A stretch of DNA of 64,000 nt from Pantoea sp. AS-PWVM4 (GTDB taxonomy: Bacteria > Pseudomonadota > Gammaproteobacteria > Enterobacterales > Enterobacteriaceae), in the NCBI RefSeq assembly GCF_000468095.1, contig NZ_ASZC01000007.1:186001-250000 (forward strand). The letters run 5' to 3'. Below are positions 25,406-33,753 of the stretch, piece after piece; the first letter of the stretch is position 1, and each line of letters opens with the position of its first letter. A program made the position numbers and the translations under genes. The notes beneath the pieces were generated by a model, which had not been told where the DNA came from, ran no database searches, and worked only from the letters and a program-made list of their open reading frames with translations.

Positions 25406-25765
25406 ATGACAAACAAAGCCATTTACATGATTCATCGCCCCAGTCCTATGTTAGGTCGTTCGCCTCTACAGGGAGGTTTTTTCCCCTACAAACTTCCCGA
25501 AAAGTATATCGCAGCCCTTCAGAATGAACTTGACAGGTTAGACCCTGGATGGACAGTTTTCGCTGACGACACCGAGTCAGATATTAATTTACTGGCAGAA
25601 CGAAATCCCACCCTTCTCGTTTGCGCTCCCGGTCTTCGGTATCAGTTTTACCATCAGGGATTCGACGAAGATAAAATCATCTGGTTGAGCGTACTGGAGT
25701 ATGCGTCTGCTGATCCTGAATCCGTTATCAAGAAACTGAGACAACTTGCCTGTTACGGTTCATAA
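25406..25765 (+). CDS. small soluble protein of unknown function
   Basis: 119 residues from ATG 25406 with AGGGAG 5 nt upstream; the longer frame from 25373 has no site. Sequence highlights: MIHRPSPMLGRSPLQGGFFP, then ALQNELDRLDPGWTVFADD, and ERNPTLLVCAPGLRYQFYHQ. The alternating strand/helix pattern suggests a small alpha/beta (flavodoxin- or receiver-like) fold. Not recognised. Lone gene in a decayed region. Confidence 0.6.
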   Translation: MTNKAIYMIHRPSPMLGRSPLQGGFFPYKLPEKYIAALQNELDRLDPGWTVFADDTESDINLLAERNPTLLVCAPGLRYQFYHQGFDEDKIIWLSVLEYASADPESVIKKLRQLACYGS

Positions 25766-26066
25766 CTGCACGGATACAAAGCTCCTCGCTCATAGCAGAT
25801 CGTATCTGTATTCAGCCTTTATGTTAGCTTGCAGATTAAGAGGTATCTTTTTGTCGGGTTGTCCACATTCCGGGTGCATAGCCTCCCGTGAACCGGCAGG
25901 GCTGTAGAGTGATGGTTAATTATTGACCGGCACTATCGCAGATACTTCTGTATCAGCGCTGCCCCGTGATGAAGATGACGTGCCGTCACGCAGATGCAAC
26001 TCACATCCAGAGCCAGTTTTTGTTGGCGATGGTCAAACTTGACTAACTAAATTTATGGTATAGCAA
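25766..26066. other. intergenic, nothing recognised
   Basis: About 300 bp with no supported gene and no clear signal apart from the DUF1471 terminator at its right end. Confidence 0.4.
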
Positions 26067-26071
26067 ATGAG

Positions 26072-26090
26072 AAAAAAGCCGCCTTGCGGC
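26072..26090 (-). terminator. rho-independent terminator of DUF1471 gene (copy A)
   Basis: On the reverse strand GCCGC-AAG-GCGGC is followed by TTTTTTC. Perfect 5-bp GC stem plus T-run, 34 nt after the stop codon. Confidence 0.8.
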
Positions 26091-26123
26091 GACCCTCTCG
26101 GCACGTCCCTGTGCGACCATCCG

Positions 26124-26333
26124 TTATTTGTACAGTTCTGCGGTCATGTGAACACGGTTATTGGTGTTCGCTTCGGTGATTTTGTACTGTGCACCCTGCT
26201 GTGCGGCCTGTGCAGCGATTTTCGCTTCTGCACCATCCAGGGTAGAAGCGGAAGCAGTGATGCTCTGCGCAAAGCTACCGAAAGAAACCAGTGACAGGGC
26301 GGCAACTGCAACGAAAGTTTTGATAGATTTCAT
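26124..26333 (-). CDS. BhsA/YhcN-type DUF1471 stress protein (copy A)
   Basis: 69 residues: signal peptide MKSIKTFVAVAALSLVSFGSFA, then a mature DUF1471 domain (SITASASTLDGAEAKIAAQA, QGAQYKITEANTNNRVHMTA, ELYK). Periplasmic or outer-membrane-associated proteins of this family (BhsA, McbA, YhcN) respond to acid, peroxide and metal stress and affect biofilm. GAGGAAATGACC precedes ATG 26333. Duplicated at 29380-29589. Confidence 0.9.
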   Translation of the reverse strand: MKSIKTFVAVAALSLVSFGSFAQSITASASTLDGAEAKIAAQAAQQGAQYKITEANTNNRVHMTAELYK

Positions 26334-26489
26334 GGTCATTTCCTCAGAAGTTTATTTAATCGGTGAGGCGTTGTGCCTCAATGTGAGAAAGAATAGACCT
26401 GTCGGCGGGGGAGTAAAAGCTGAGGGATTTGCTGAAAAAATTCAAAAAAATTGAATATATGTTTATCGGTAAACTGTTTCACCGTACTA

Positions 26490-26857
26490 CCGCAATTCGC
26501 CTGACACGCCGGGTAACGACAGTCATGTCGTGCCGGTATGCAGTTGCGGCAATCATGGCATCATTTGCCGAACGCTGCTGGCACAGTGTATGGCCGTTTC
26601 CTTATCAAAAGCCAGTACGCGCCCGGTAAACTCACGCAACACCATTTGTGTAAACCACTGGCGAAGCATCGCCCCCTGGAACGTATCTTTCCTGAGGCCC
26701 GGAGAATACTTTGTTCAATCTCCATAATGGTGATCGCGGATATAAACATATCGCCCGCCTCAACCTTATCTGTCGAGTTTGAGACATGTTGATCTATCCT
26801 GGGTGTTCTTACCTTACGAAGTTCCGATATAACGCTAGTATCGAGCAAATGTCTCAT
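26490..26857 (-). pseudogene. frameshifted VapC-like PIN-domain toxin relic
   Basis: Starts intact, MRHLLDTSVISELRK (first PIN acidic residue Asp6) through FISAITIMEIEQSILRA (second acidic residue), then shifts frame: GAMLRQWFTQMVLREFTGRV and AFDKETAIHCA continue in a second frame, and NDAMIAATAYRHDMTVVTRR (the C-terminal PIN motif) in a third. At least two frameshifts, so the RNase is inactive. Its start overlaps the antitoxin remnant by 4 nt, the normal coupling of such operons. The 3' end runs into the sequence next to repeat copy A. Confidence 0.75.
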
Positions 26858-27006
26858 GAAAAATCCACGTCCCTGAATCCGATATTCGCACGTTCTGGTT
26901 CAAATTCGATGTCAGCCACGCCAGGCATAACCAACGCGTCCTGGATATTACGGCGTGTGCCCGTTAGTGTTTTGTACTCTTCGAAAGTCAGCAGAACATG
27001 AAAGGG
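26854..27006 (-). pseudogene. 5'-truncated antitoxin remnant (Phd/YefM-like)
   Basis: The reverse frame ending at 26854 has a convincing antitoxin C-terminus, LLTFEEYKTLTGTRRNIQDA followed by ADIEFEPERANIGFRDVDFS, typical of Phd/YefM antitoxins paired with VapC/FitB-like PIN toxins. The DNA-binding N-terminal half is missing; upstream of about 27006 the frame continues into unrelated sequence near the toxin gene's 3' end. Overlap of 4 nt with the toxin relic. Confidence 0.65.
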
Positions 27007-27106
27007 CCAGTTGACTGGCCCAACATTGATGCATGAGGAATATATAAAAGGCAGTATAAAACCAGAGGGATAACCTCTTATGACTCTGAAGGAAAAATAA
27101 AATAAG

Positions 27107-28528
27107 CTATCTGTTGATTTCAGCTGATTTTCCACCACGTATTACTACTTCTCCGTCAATTGGCTCTCCAGTGGTCGTAAAGATATCCGTCAGGAATTTT
27201 GCTTTCGTCGAAAGATAACGGAATGTCTGGTCATCTCCGTTATACTGTAGTTTTGCAGCCAGTAAGGAGCCCTGATAAATATAAGCTATTTTCCCCGGGG
27301 GACATTCATAGCTAATAGTCTCAGTTGTTTGCTTCGTATATTCCTCAGTAAAACTTAGACTGAAACCGACCTCAAAGCTCCCTTTAGCAAATACGATGCC
27401 CGCTTCAAAAGATGCTGTCGCAGACATTTCCTGCGTTGAGCTGAAAGTAAATCCTGTCATAACCGATTTAGCGTAACTGGAGGTAACGTCAGACTTTGTA
27501 TTATTCAGGCTGCAAACAGTCTGGAGATCAGGACTGTAAAGTACGATGACATCCGCGCCATCTTCATCTTCATCAATAGGTAGGGATTGTTCATAGGTGT
27601 CTCTATTCGCAGGTGGTAGCTTAGTAAAGATAGTCACCACTTTATCCTTAACAGGAATTTCCTCCTCGATAGTCTCACCAGGTAACTCTTTTCCATTAAC
27701 GAGATAATTATAATAATCCATGAAAATCATAGAATCGAATACAACTGCCCGCATGGTGATATTTAATGTCGTGTCATACTGGCTCGCCTTTTTCTTCTCC
27801 TTATAATCCTTAATAAAGAGTGTCCACTCGATGGCCAGAACGCCTATAGCATTGGCTTCTCCACTCTCTTCATCATAGCCATCAACGAGAAAAATGATTC
27901 GCCGCTGCTCTTTTTCATAGTCTGGGAGATTGCTGTCTTTCATCGGTGAGATAGCATTACTTAAAACGGATTTAATGGCATCTTTATCCAGCCCTTCAAC
28001 CAGAATGGATGAGGCGTTTGTACCAACCTCTACAAACATCGACTTTACGGACTCAATCGATCCATATCGTTCTTGATAGGTTGATTTACCTTCGACACCA
28101 TTAAATTTGTTTTTACCATCACCAAATTTCTCCTTTAACTTAGCGAAGTTATTCTTAGATATAATGGTTTCCAGTTCAATGCTATAGCCACTTCCTGACA
28201 TGGTGGGTTCAAAATTACCTACACTTGAGTTCGTATATCTTTCAGTATACACATCCTCTAATGCAACCTCCCCTTCTTCTGCCTGCCTGAGAATTGTATA
28301 TGCCTTACATTTCCCAGACTCAGGTAGCTTATCTGAAACCTCACTGATATAAGCAGGTAGTCTTTCCTTGTCCGCAAACTTACATGTCATCCCGATATTA
28401 TCGAGCATTGATTTTAAGCCATCTGGTGTCACCGGGGTTGGTGTCGCAGCCTTAAGTGAAATTTTTATCTTTTTAACGGGGATAGCTTTTTGGCTTGTAG
28501 TTTCAGATTTGGCAGTCGCTTCAGACAT
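27107..28528 (-). CDS. putative aerolysin/ETX-MTX2-like beta-pore-forming toxin
   Basis: 473 residues from ATG 28528 (an upstream in-frame start is possible). No signal peptide. The N-terminal 310 residues are mixed alpha/beta and not recognised. The C-terminal part resembles the aerolysin fold: SVMTGFTFSSTQEMSATASF and EVGFSLSFTEEYTKQTTETI form two long amphipathic Ser/Thr strands around a short hydrophobic stretch (AGIVFAKG), the expected pre-insertion loop layout, followed by YECPPGKIAYIYQG like the P-P-G segment of ETX/MTX2 toxins. Lone AT-rich gene bracketed by direct repeats, next to an SGNH-hydrolase fragment. The pore-former call rests on pattern only. Confidence 0.45.
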   Translation of the reverse strand: MSEATAKSETTSQKAIPVKKIKISLKAATPTPVTPDGLKSMLDNIGMTCKFADKERLPAYISEVSDKLPESGKCKAYTILRQAEEGEVALEDVYTERYTNSSVGNFEPTMSGSGYSIELETIISKNNFAKLKEKFGDGKNKFNGVEGKSTYQERYGSIESVKSMFVEVGTNASSILVEGLDKDAIKSVLSNAISPMKDSNLPDYEKEQRRIIFLVDGYDEESGEANAIGVLAIEWTLFIKDYKEKKKASQYDTTLNITMRAVVFDSMIFMDYYNYLVNGKELPGETIEEEIPVKDKVVTIFTKLPPANRDTYEQSLPIDEDEDGADVIVLYSPDLQTVCSLNNTKSDVTSSYAKSVMTGFTFSSTQEMSATASFEAGIVFAKGSFEVGFSLSFTEEYTKQTTETISYECPPGKIAYIYQGSLLAAKLQYNGDDQTFRYLSTKAKFLTDIFTTTGEPIDGEVVIRGGKSAEINR

Positions 28529-28850
28529 AAATACTCTCCTAAGATTCAATTAAAAATCATAAGTATTATTCAGGAACTTTAGAGACTATCAGGTGATACC
28601 AGATTAATCTGGATGCGCGTTATTAGATTGTCAAGATTGCTTAATGATAAATTTAAAATGTGACTGATGAAAAAATAAAATTAAGAAACCAGAAAGTCTA
28701 TTTAAATGATCTTGTTCAATGGCTTATAAATACAATTTCCAGATATCATTTTAATAATACCAAAAAATTTCAAAAGCGATTGTTAACAGTTCCATTCGTT
28801 TGCTTTCAGACATCATTTCTCTCATTACATACCTCTGAGTGGAGTGCAAC
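28529..28850. other. AT-rich intergenic between divergent genes
   Basis: 322 bp, very AT-rich, between the toxin-like gene and the SGNH fragment; both promoters must lie here. Composition suits H-NS binding. No gene supported. Confidence 0.4.
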
Positions 28851-29435
28851 ATGATAAGTAAAGTGACTAACAATCAACGTGATAAAGATACCCCTTCTGA
28901 TGTTGTGATTAAGCTTGAAACCCGACAACCAGACTCGGACCCTACGCTCGGGATCGCCGTTTCGCTAGCCAGTGTTGATGGCATCAGCATGAATAAGCTC
29001 GTGACGATTGAAGACTCAATCACCCATGGTTTTCAAAGTGGAGCAATTTCTAATACCCGAATCAGCTGGCCGAAAATTGTCGCTTATGAAGTAGGCTGTG
29101 ACGCTGACTTTCATTTTCCCCTATACGATGGCTACGGCGGGCTGCCATTGAATATTGAATATCTGCTGCGTTCACTTGAACAAAAATATGGATCCGAAAC
29201 TAACTGGTGGGAGATACCTCTGGCAGCGTTTGAGCTTCGGCATCAGATGTCCGAAATTGAAGATTACCGGGAGCGCGGCCCAGGATCACATGTGCCAGCA
29301 ACCACCGGGATCATGCCTAAGGATGCGAAAAAGGCCGCCTCGTGGCGACCCTCTCGGCACTTCCCTGTGCGACCATCCGTTATTTATACAGTTCTGCGGT
29401 CATGTGAACACGGTTATTGGTGTTCGCTTCGGTGA
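28851..29435 (+). pseudogene. SGNH/GDSL-hydrolase N-terminal fragment truncated by repeat copy B
   Basis: From ATG 28851 (GGAG upstream) about 157 residues look native. VTIEDSITHGFQSGAISNTR resembles block I of SGNH hydrolases (GDSxxxG, with Glu in place of Gly), and YDGYGGLPLNIEYLLRSLEQ follows. At about 29323 the frame enters the DUF1471 repeat on its opposite strand, so the last 37 residues are an artefact and the catalytic Ser-Asp-His C-terminal blocks are lost. Broken by the duplication; family assignment is tentative. Confidence 0.5.
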
Positions 29436-29716
29436 TTTTATACTGTGCACCCTGCTGTGCGGCCTGTGCAGCGATTTTGGCTTCTGCGCCATCCAGGGTG
29501 GAAGCGGAAGCAGTGATGCTCTGCGCAAAGCTGCCGAAAGAAATCAGTGACAGGGCCGCAACTGCAACGAAAGTTTTGATAGATTTCATGGTCATTCCCT
29601 CAGAAGTTTGTTTAATCGGTGAGGCGTTGTGCCTCGATGTGAGAGAGAATAGACCTGTCGACGGGTGAGTAAAAGCTGAGGGATTTGCTGAAAGAACTCA
29701 AAAAAATTGAATGAAT
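29323..29716. repeat. direct repeat copy B (DUF1471 gene with flanks)
   Basis: Same orientation as copy A at 26067-26460 and nearly identical over about 394 bp; weaker similarity continues some 60 bp further right. Its left end coincides with the interruption of the SGNH-like gene. Confidence 0.85.
29380..29589 (-). CDS. BhsA/YhcN-type DUF1471 stress protein (copy B)
   Basis: 69 residues, differing from copy A by one residue in the signal peptide (LSLISFG against LSLVSFG). All upstream signals are conserved: GAGGGAATGACC before ATG 29589 and the 5' hairpin. A GC-rich hairpin with TTTTT on the reverse strand at about 29327-29348 serves as terminator, slightly less perfect than in copy A. Both copies should be functional. 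Confidence 0.9.
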   Translation of the reverse strand: MKSIKTFVAVAALSLISFGSFAQSITASASTLDGAEAKIAAQAAQQGAQYKITEANTNNRVHMTAELYK

Positions 29717-29816
29717 GTTAACCAGCAAACTGCTTCATCGATCCAACACAACGCGTATGACACGTCGGTATTACTTCCCTGTCAGATGAGGTCAATGAAG
29801 CCATACTGCATTTACG

Positions 29817-30008
29817 TCAAAAAAGATGCCTGATATACCTCAGAAGAAAAACTCCGGATGCGTAAAGCGGGCCTGAAATGAGGGATATGCAGACCGCTTT
29901 TCGGGATGAAATCCCTGCTTTTTTCCACAGCGCAAACCACATGGCCATGCCCCACAGCACGGAAAAGCATACCGCGCTAAAGACGAATTCAATCACATAA
30001 TGCTTCAT
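29817..30008 (-). CDS. small membrane protein (63 aa)
   Basis: ATG 30008 with GGGAGG 4 nt upstream. Two hydrophobic helices: YVIEFVFSAVCFSVLWGMAM and SLISGPLYASGVFLLRY, separated by a basic loop KKAGISSRKA. 58 bp behind another small membrane protein gene on the same strand; probably one unit. Not recognised. Confidence 0.6.
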   Translation of the reverse strand: MKHYVIEFVFSAVCFSVLWGMAMWFALWKKAGISSRKAVCISLISGPLYASGVFLLRYIRHLF

Positions 30009-30066
30009 AACACCTCCCTGATTTTATCTGTTGTTCCTGTCGGATGTTGACCACTTTCTAAAAGTC

Positions 30067-30348
30067 TCAGCCTGGTTCACCCAGCAAACGATGTCTGTAA
30101 TATTTGCGGGCAACGTGAATGAGAATTTGACTATAAACAAAGCCGCCAATCGCTCCCATGACGATAACTCCGGGGAAACCCAATAATTTTGCGCCCGCGC
30201 CGGATAACAGTGCACAAAGTAGCAGCCCGACCCATGTTTCCCAGTGCCGAAAGGTTGAGGTATAGATATCGTTCCAGCGTTTGCCACACTCTTTTGAAGA
30301 AAGTTGTGATAGCTCGGGGATGCTTCTGAGTGACCAGTAGATTTTCAT
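30067..30348 (-). CDS. small membrane protein (93 aa)
   Basis: ATG 30348 preceded by AAGGACATCAGC. About 35 hydrophilic residues (IPELSQLSSKECGKRWNDIY) followed by two hydrophobic segments, WVGLLLCALLSGAGAKLLGF and GVIVMGAIGGFVYSQILIHV, and a basic tail. Forms a likely two-gene unit with the 63-residue protein. Function unknown. Confidence 0.6.
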   Translation of the reverse strand: MKIYWSLRSIPELSQLSSKECGKRWNDIYTSTFRHWETWVGLLLCALLSGAGAKLLGFPGVIVMGAIGGFVYSQILIHVARKYYRHRLLGEPG

Positions 30349-31165
30349 GCTGATGTCCTTATTGCGATGAATACAAACAGGAGAACATAAAAACGGGGCT
30401 TATAAAAGGCTTACACACTGTTGCGGTAACACCTGACATCGGACCAGCGGTCCTTATTGGCGATAAAATTAATGCCAATTGAGCACGTTGCTAACCCTGT
30501 GCAACCTTGACATCAGAATATTCATCTGGAAAACAGCGCAATCCAGCCTCACATGTCATGTTAATGCGTAAAGAAAGTGTAAGGTGTGGGAAAGTGTATA
30601 ATTTAGTTGTATTGAAATATATTGTTTCATACCTACTCGTGCAGCCTATACAATACTAATCATATCAGGTTGATTTCACTGACCTCTGAAGGAAATTAAG
30701 CATGAATCGTGTCTTGAAATACTTTCCTTTTTAAGTTAAATACAAAAAAAATCCCTATCGGCAACGATGAAAATTAAAGATGCTTTTGCATCTGTTTCGA
30801 CGAATATTCCCGATTGGCATTGAGGTTTTCCAACCTCTGGCTACGCAATTCTTTTTGGGATATTGGGTTAGGACTGTTCCTTGTGTTTTGGTGAAAAAAA
30901 CAACACGACTATTTCTTCTCTGATACTAAAGATCTCAACAAACACGCCGATAACCTCTCCGGAAATAGATGCGACGTATCTCATCTGGTTTCAGAGAAGA
31001 GCGAACACTCCAGAAAATAGGTTTATCTGCACCTGTGAGATGTATCGCCACGGATTTGCCTTAACAGATGACAGTCAAATCCTGATTTAAAATTTTAACA
31101 GCAAAAGTGTCTATGGACAGCACACTCATTAAGCGCTGATCCATTCGACCATTTAAGGAAAAAAG
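30349..31165. other. 817-bp upstream region of the srf operon
   Basis: No gene supported except a possible 10-residue frame at 30702-30734 (MNRVLKYFPF) with GAAGGAAATTAAGC in front. A hairpin GATGC-TTTT-GCATC lies at about 30779-30792. A long AT-rich tract at 30590-30680 is a plausible promoter or H-NS/SsrB-type regulator binding region. Direct promoter of the operon is expected in the last 100 bp. Confidence 0.4.
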
Positions 31166-31906
31166 ATGTCGAATAAATTTAAACGTAGCACTACCTGTCT
31201 GCTTGTTTCTCTTTCCCTTCTGCTTGGTGGTTGTGCTAATACCGGAAGCTCCCTGCTCTCCAGCACCAAACCCGATCCCCGACTGACCAGTGGCGAACAA
31301 TCCCAATTATTTAGCAGTTCAGCAGCCCAGGGCTGTGGCATGGGGGCTTTGGCGGGTGCAGGCATTGGTGCTCTGGCAGGGGCTCTGGCCGGAAATGGCA
31401 AAAAAGCGTTGGTGGGTGCCGCTGTGGGCGGTGCTGCCGGTTGTGCTGCCGGTGTAGCGACCAACTATTACCTGGACAGTCTGAAAAAAGATTACGCCAC
31501 CACCGCCGATCGACTGCAAGCGATGGATAAAGACATCAATAAAGATACCGCAGATATCGCCAAAACTACCGCAGCGATGAAAGCGGTGATCAGTGATAAC
31601 AGCGCGACCCTGACCCAAATTAGCATTCAGAAAGACAAAGCAGGCTTTGATAAAGCCAGTGCCAAAAAAGAACTGTCTCAGGTTGATGCCAATATCAGCG
31701 TCATGAAAGACAAAATTAAGAATATGAAAGAAAAAAGCGCTGCTTATAAGATCGCGTTGCAGGGACAAACCACCAGCACAGCGGCAGATAAAGCCAAGTT
31801 GAAACAACTGAACACCGAATATAGCGAACTCAATGGCCAGATTACCGCGCTGGAATCTGAAGCGAATGGCTTGTACAGCCAACGCCAGGCTATTTCATTA
31901 GGTTGA
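31166..31906 (+). CDS. lipoprotein with glycine zipper and coiled coil (srf operon gene 1)
   Basis: 246 residues. Lipoprotein signal ending SLLLGGC (Cys23). Residues 55-97 form an Ala/Gly-rich stretch with GxxxG repeats (GMGALAGAGIGALAGALAGN), a glycine-zipper membrane-inserting segment as in outer-membrane lipoproteins such as SlyB. Then a long helical, charged coiled coil (about 105-240) likely spanning periplasm. AAGGAAAAAAG precedes the ATG. First gene of the co-directional block ending at 47944; it could anchor the complex to the outer membrane. Not assigned to a named family. Confidence 0.82.
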   Translation: MSNKFKRSTTCLLVSLSLLLGGCANTGSSLLSSTKPDPRLTSGEQSQLFSSSAAQGCGMGALAGAGIGALAGALAGNGKKALVGAAVGGAAGCAAGVATNYYLDSLKKDYATTADRLQAMDKDINKDTADIAKTTAAMKAVISDNSATLTQISIQKDKAGFDKASAKKELSQVDANISVMKDKIKNMKEKSAAYKIALQGQTTSTAADKAKLKQLNTEYSELNGQITALESEANGLYSQRQAISLG

Positions 31907-31993
31907 TAATGACGGGCCGATATTATTATCGGCCCTGTTTAGATTTATTGCTGAACACATTTCGTTCAGCACGCTCAATTCATGGACGCCCTT

Positions 31994-32476
31994 ATGAGAA
32001 TTTATGTATTAGTCACTTCCCTGTTACTCGCCGGATGTGCCACATCTCCTCAGGATTGCGATTTGCACGCTCAGGATCCCAGCTTTCTCACCAAGTTAAG
32101 CTGCACAACTTCTGGCGGATATAGACAAAAAGTCGACGAGCAAGAGCGCCATGTGCTGCAAAGTCAGCGGGACAATAAAATTGCCCAACAAAATCTCGCG
32201 GATACCCAAATCAGGGAACAAGCCTCCAGCCAGAAATTGGCAGATGAACAATCCAGGTTGAAAGCGGCGCGATCTGATCTGGCTCAAACGCTGAAAAAGC
32301 TCAAATCGAGCAAAGCCAATAATCAGCAACGCCAGCAAGAAATTAAGCAACTGGAAGCGTTGCAGCGTCAGTCTCAGCAGGCCAACAGCGCAGATGAAGT
32401 CGCGGTCATTGAAAAGAAAATTGCCGCAGCCAAAGCACGCGTCGCCGAGCTTGAGCAAGCTAACGCACTTCAATAA
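31994..32476 (+). CDS. coiled-coil lipoprotein (srf operon gene 2)
   Basis: 160 residues. Signal MRIYVLVTSLLLAGC with Cys15; the in-frame ATG 12 nt upstream is less likely as GGACG precedes 31994. After a short Cys-containing segment (DCDLHAQDPSFLTKLSC) the rest is Gln/Lys/Ala-rich uninterrupted coiled coil (VDEQERHVLQSQRDN onward). Similar architecture to gene 1, so the two may pair in the periplasm. 76 bp from gene 1. Confidence 0.8.
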   Translation: MRIYVLVTSLLLAGCATSPQDCDLHAQDPSFLTKLSCTTSGGYRQKVDEQERHVLQSQRDNKIAQQNLADTQIREQASSQKLADEQSRLKAARSDLAQTLKKLKSSKANNQQRQQEIKQLEALQRQSQQANSADEVAVIEKKIAAAKARVAELEQANALQ

Positions 32477-32561
32477 TGCGTCACCTGAGTGGCGGCATTT
32501 AATGCTCGCCACCTGGCCAATCAGCATCTGCTGCTAATAACGACAAACATGAATCCGGGCT

Positions 32562-33704
32562 ATGCAACGATTAACAAGATCAGCGCAAATTGATGATGCC
32601 ACCCTCGCCATTTATGAAGAAACGGTTGCGATTATTCACCGTTATCTTCCGCCTTCCCTCGCGCTGCTTTATGCCACTGCACGTCGAAGCGCCGAAGGGA
32701 ATCTGGAGTGGTGGACAGCGCGACAAGGTCTTGCCACTCCGCTGTCAGCACTGAGCGACACCGAACAAATCGAAACTCAGCGTAAGCGTCAGCAGTATCA
32801 GGACACGGTCGCTGGCTTAATTGACCAGCTTACCGCGCGTGGGGAAACCCAACCGGCTCAGGCATTGCAAACGCTGCTCACCCATTCACAGGATCTGGAT
32901 TGTTATCGCGTCGGTGGCGAGCCGGTATTAATCAATTGGGCCATCCCGGTACCGGCTCCCTTGACTCAGGTGCCACCACCAGCGAGGCGGTGGAGATTCC
33001 TGCCCTGGTTGCTGCTGGGATTATTGCTGCTGATTGCTCTCGCATGGTGGTGGTTCTGTTATCACCACCGCACCGATGCTGCCCTTCCGGTACAACACAC
33101 GCCACCTGCGGCAGTTGGCGAAGCCTCGCCAAATAAGACCGAGTTAACGCAGGATAATCCCAGCGTCAGCCTCGCTAAAACAAACGACTTCGGCCGTATC
33201 AAAGTCAATCTGACCTGGCAGCAAGGTCAGAATCACCAACCGGTAGATCTGGATATTGCCGCGTTCATTAAATTGAAAAATGGCAGGAATACCGGTGTTG
33301 AGGCACTCAGTAAATACCTGGGTGACTATGAAAAAGCCCCCTTCATGCTGTTGCAAAAAGATCTGCGCGATGGCGGCAACAAAGATGGCGAATGGCTCTT
33401 CATCAACGGCAGCCAATGGCAGGAGATTGATGAGGTACTGATCTACAGCTTCATTTACGGCGGCGCGAATAACTGGCAGGGACTGGATGCCACGATCACG
33501 CTCTCTGTGCCGAATCAGCCACCTATCTCAACCACTTTGGTCAATAGCGGTGAACGCAATGAAGTTGCGGCAATCGCGCGAATAAAAAACGTCGATGGCG
33601 ACCTCAAAGTTGAGCGGCTTAACAGCTTCTTCCCGGACCGGGAGTCACTGGCTAAGCACTATGGCTGGAATTTTGAATGGACGCCTGGCGCCAGCAAAAA
33701 TTAG
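32562..33704 (+). CDS. bitopic membrane protein with TerD-like periplasmic domain (srf operon gene 3)
   Basis: 380 residues. Cytoplasmic helical N-terminus (1-140), one membrane span (FLPWLLLGLLLLIALAWWWF, about 147-166), then a C-terminal domain from about 215: IKVNLTWQQGQ, PVDLDIAAFIKLKNG, LLQKDLRDGGNKDGEWLFIN, QWQEIDEVLIYSFIYGGANN. The order resembles the TerD/CABP stress domain (the DLD..AF and GDN..GGDDE..V.L elements), but the Ca-binding acidic run is reduced and the domain would be periplasmic rather than cytoplasmic. This would be an unusual placement for TerD. Domain call is tentative. Confidence 0.65.
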   Translation: MQRLTRSAQIDDATLAIYEETVAIIHRYLPPSLALLYATARRSAEGNLEWWTARQGLATPLSALSDTEQIETQRKRQQYQDTVAGLIDQLTARGETQPAQALQTLLTHSQDLDCYRVGGEPVLINWAIPVPAPLTQVPPPARRWRFLPWLLLGLLLLIALAWWWFCYHHRTDAALPVQHTPPAAVGEASPNKTELTQDNPSVSLAKTNDFGRIKVNLTWQQGQNHQPVDLDIAAFIKLKNGRNTGVEALSKYLGDYEKAPFMLLQKDLRDGGNKDGEWLFINGSQWQEIDEVLIYSFIYGGANNWQGLDATITLSVPNQPPISTTLVNSGERNEVAAIARIKNVDGDLKVERLNSFFPDRESLAKHYGWNFEWTPGASKN

Positions 33705-33753
33705 CCACCGTCATCTGACTTGCGTTAATTAACAGCCCTACAAGGTTTAGACA

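Larger units (their letters stand above)
26067..26460. repeat. direct repeat copy A (DUF1471 gene with flanks)
   Basis: About 394 bp nearly identical to 29323-29716, differing at scattered single bases only. It contains the terminator, the entire gene and its upstream region, including the hairpin TGAGGC-ACAAC-GCCTCA (reverse strand, about 26366-26382). The two copies are in the same orientation, 3.26 kb apart, and bracket the putative pore-forming toxin locus. Confidence 0.85.

Noticed and set aside
30881..31090. 69-codon frame upstream of the srf operon
   Set aside because: No ribosome binding site and no coding-like pattern.
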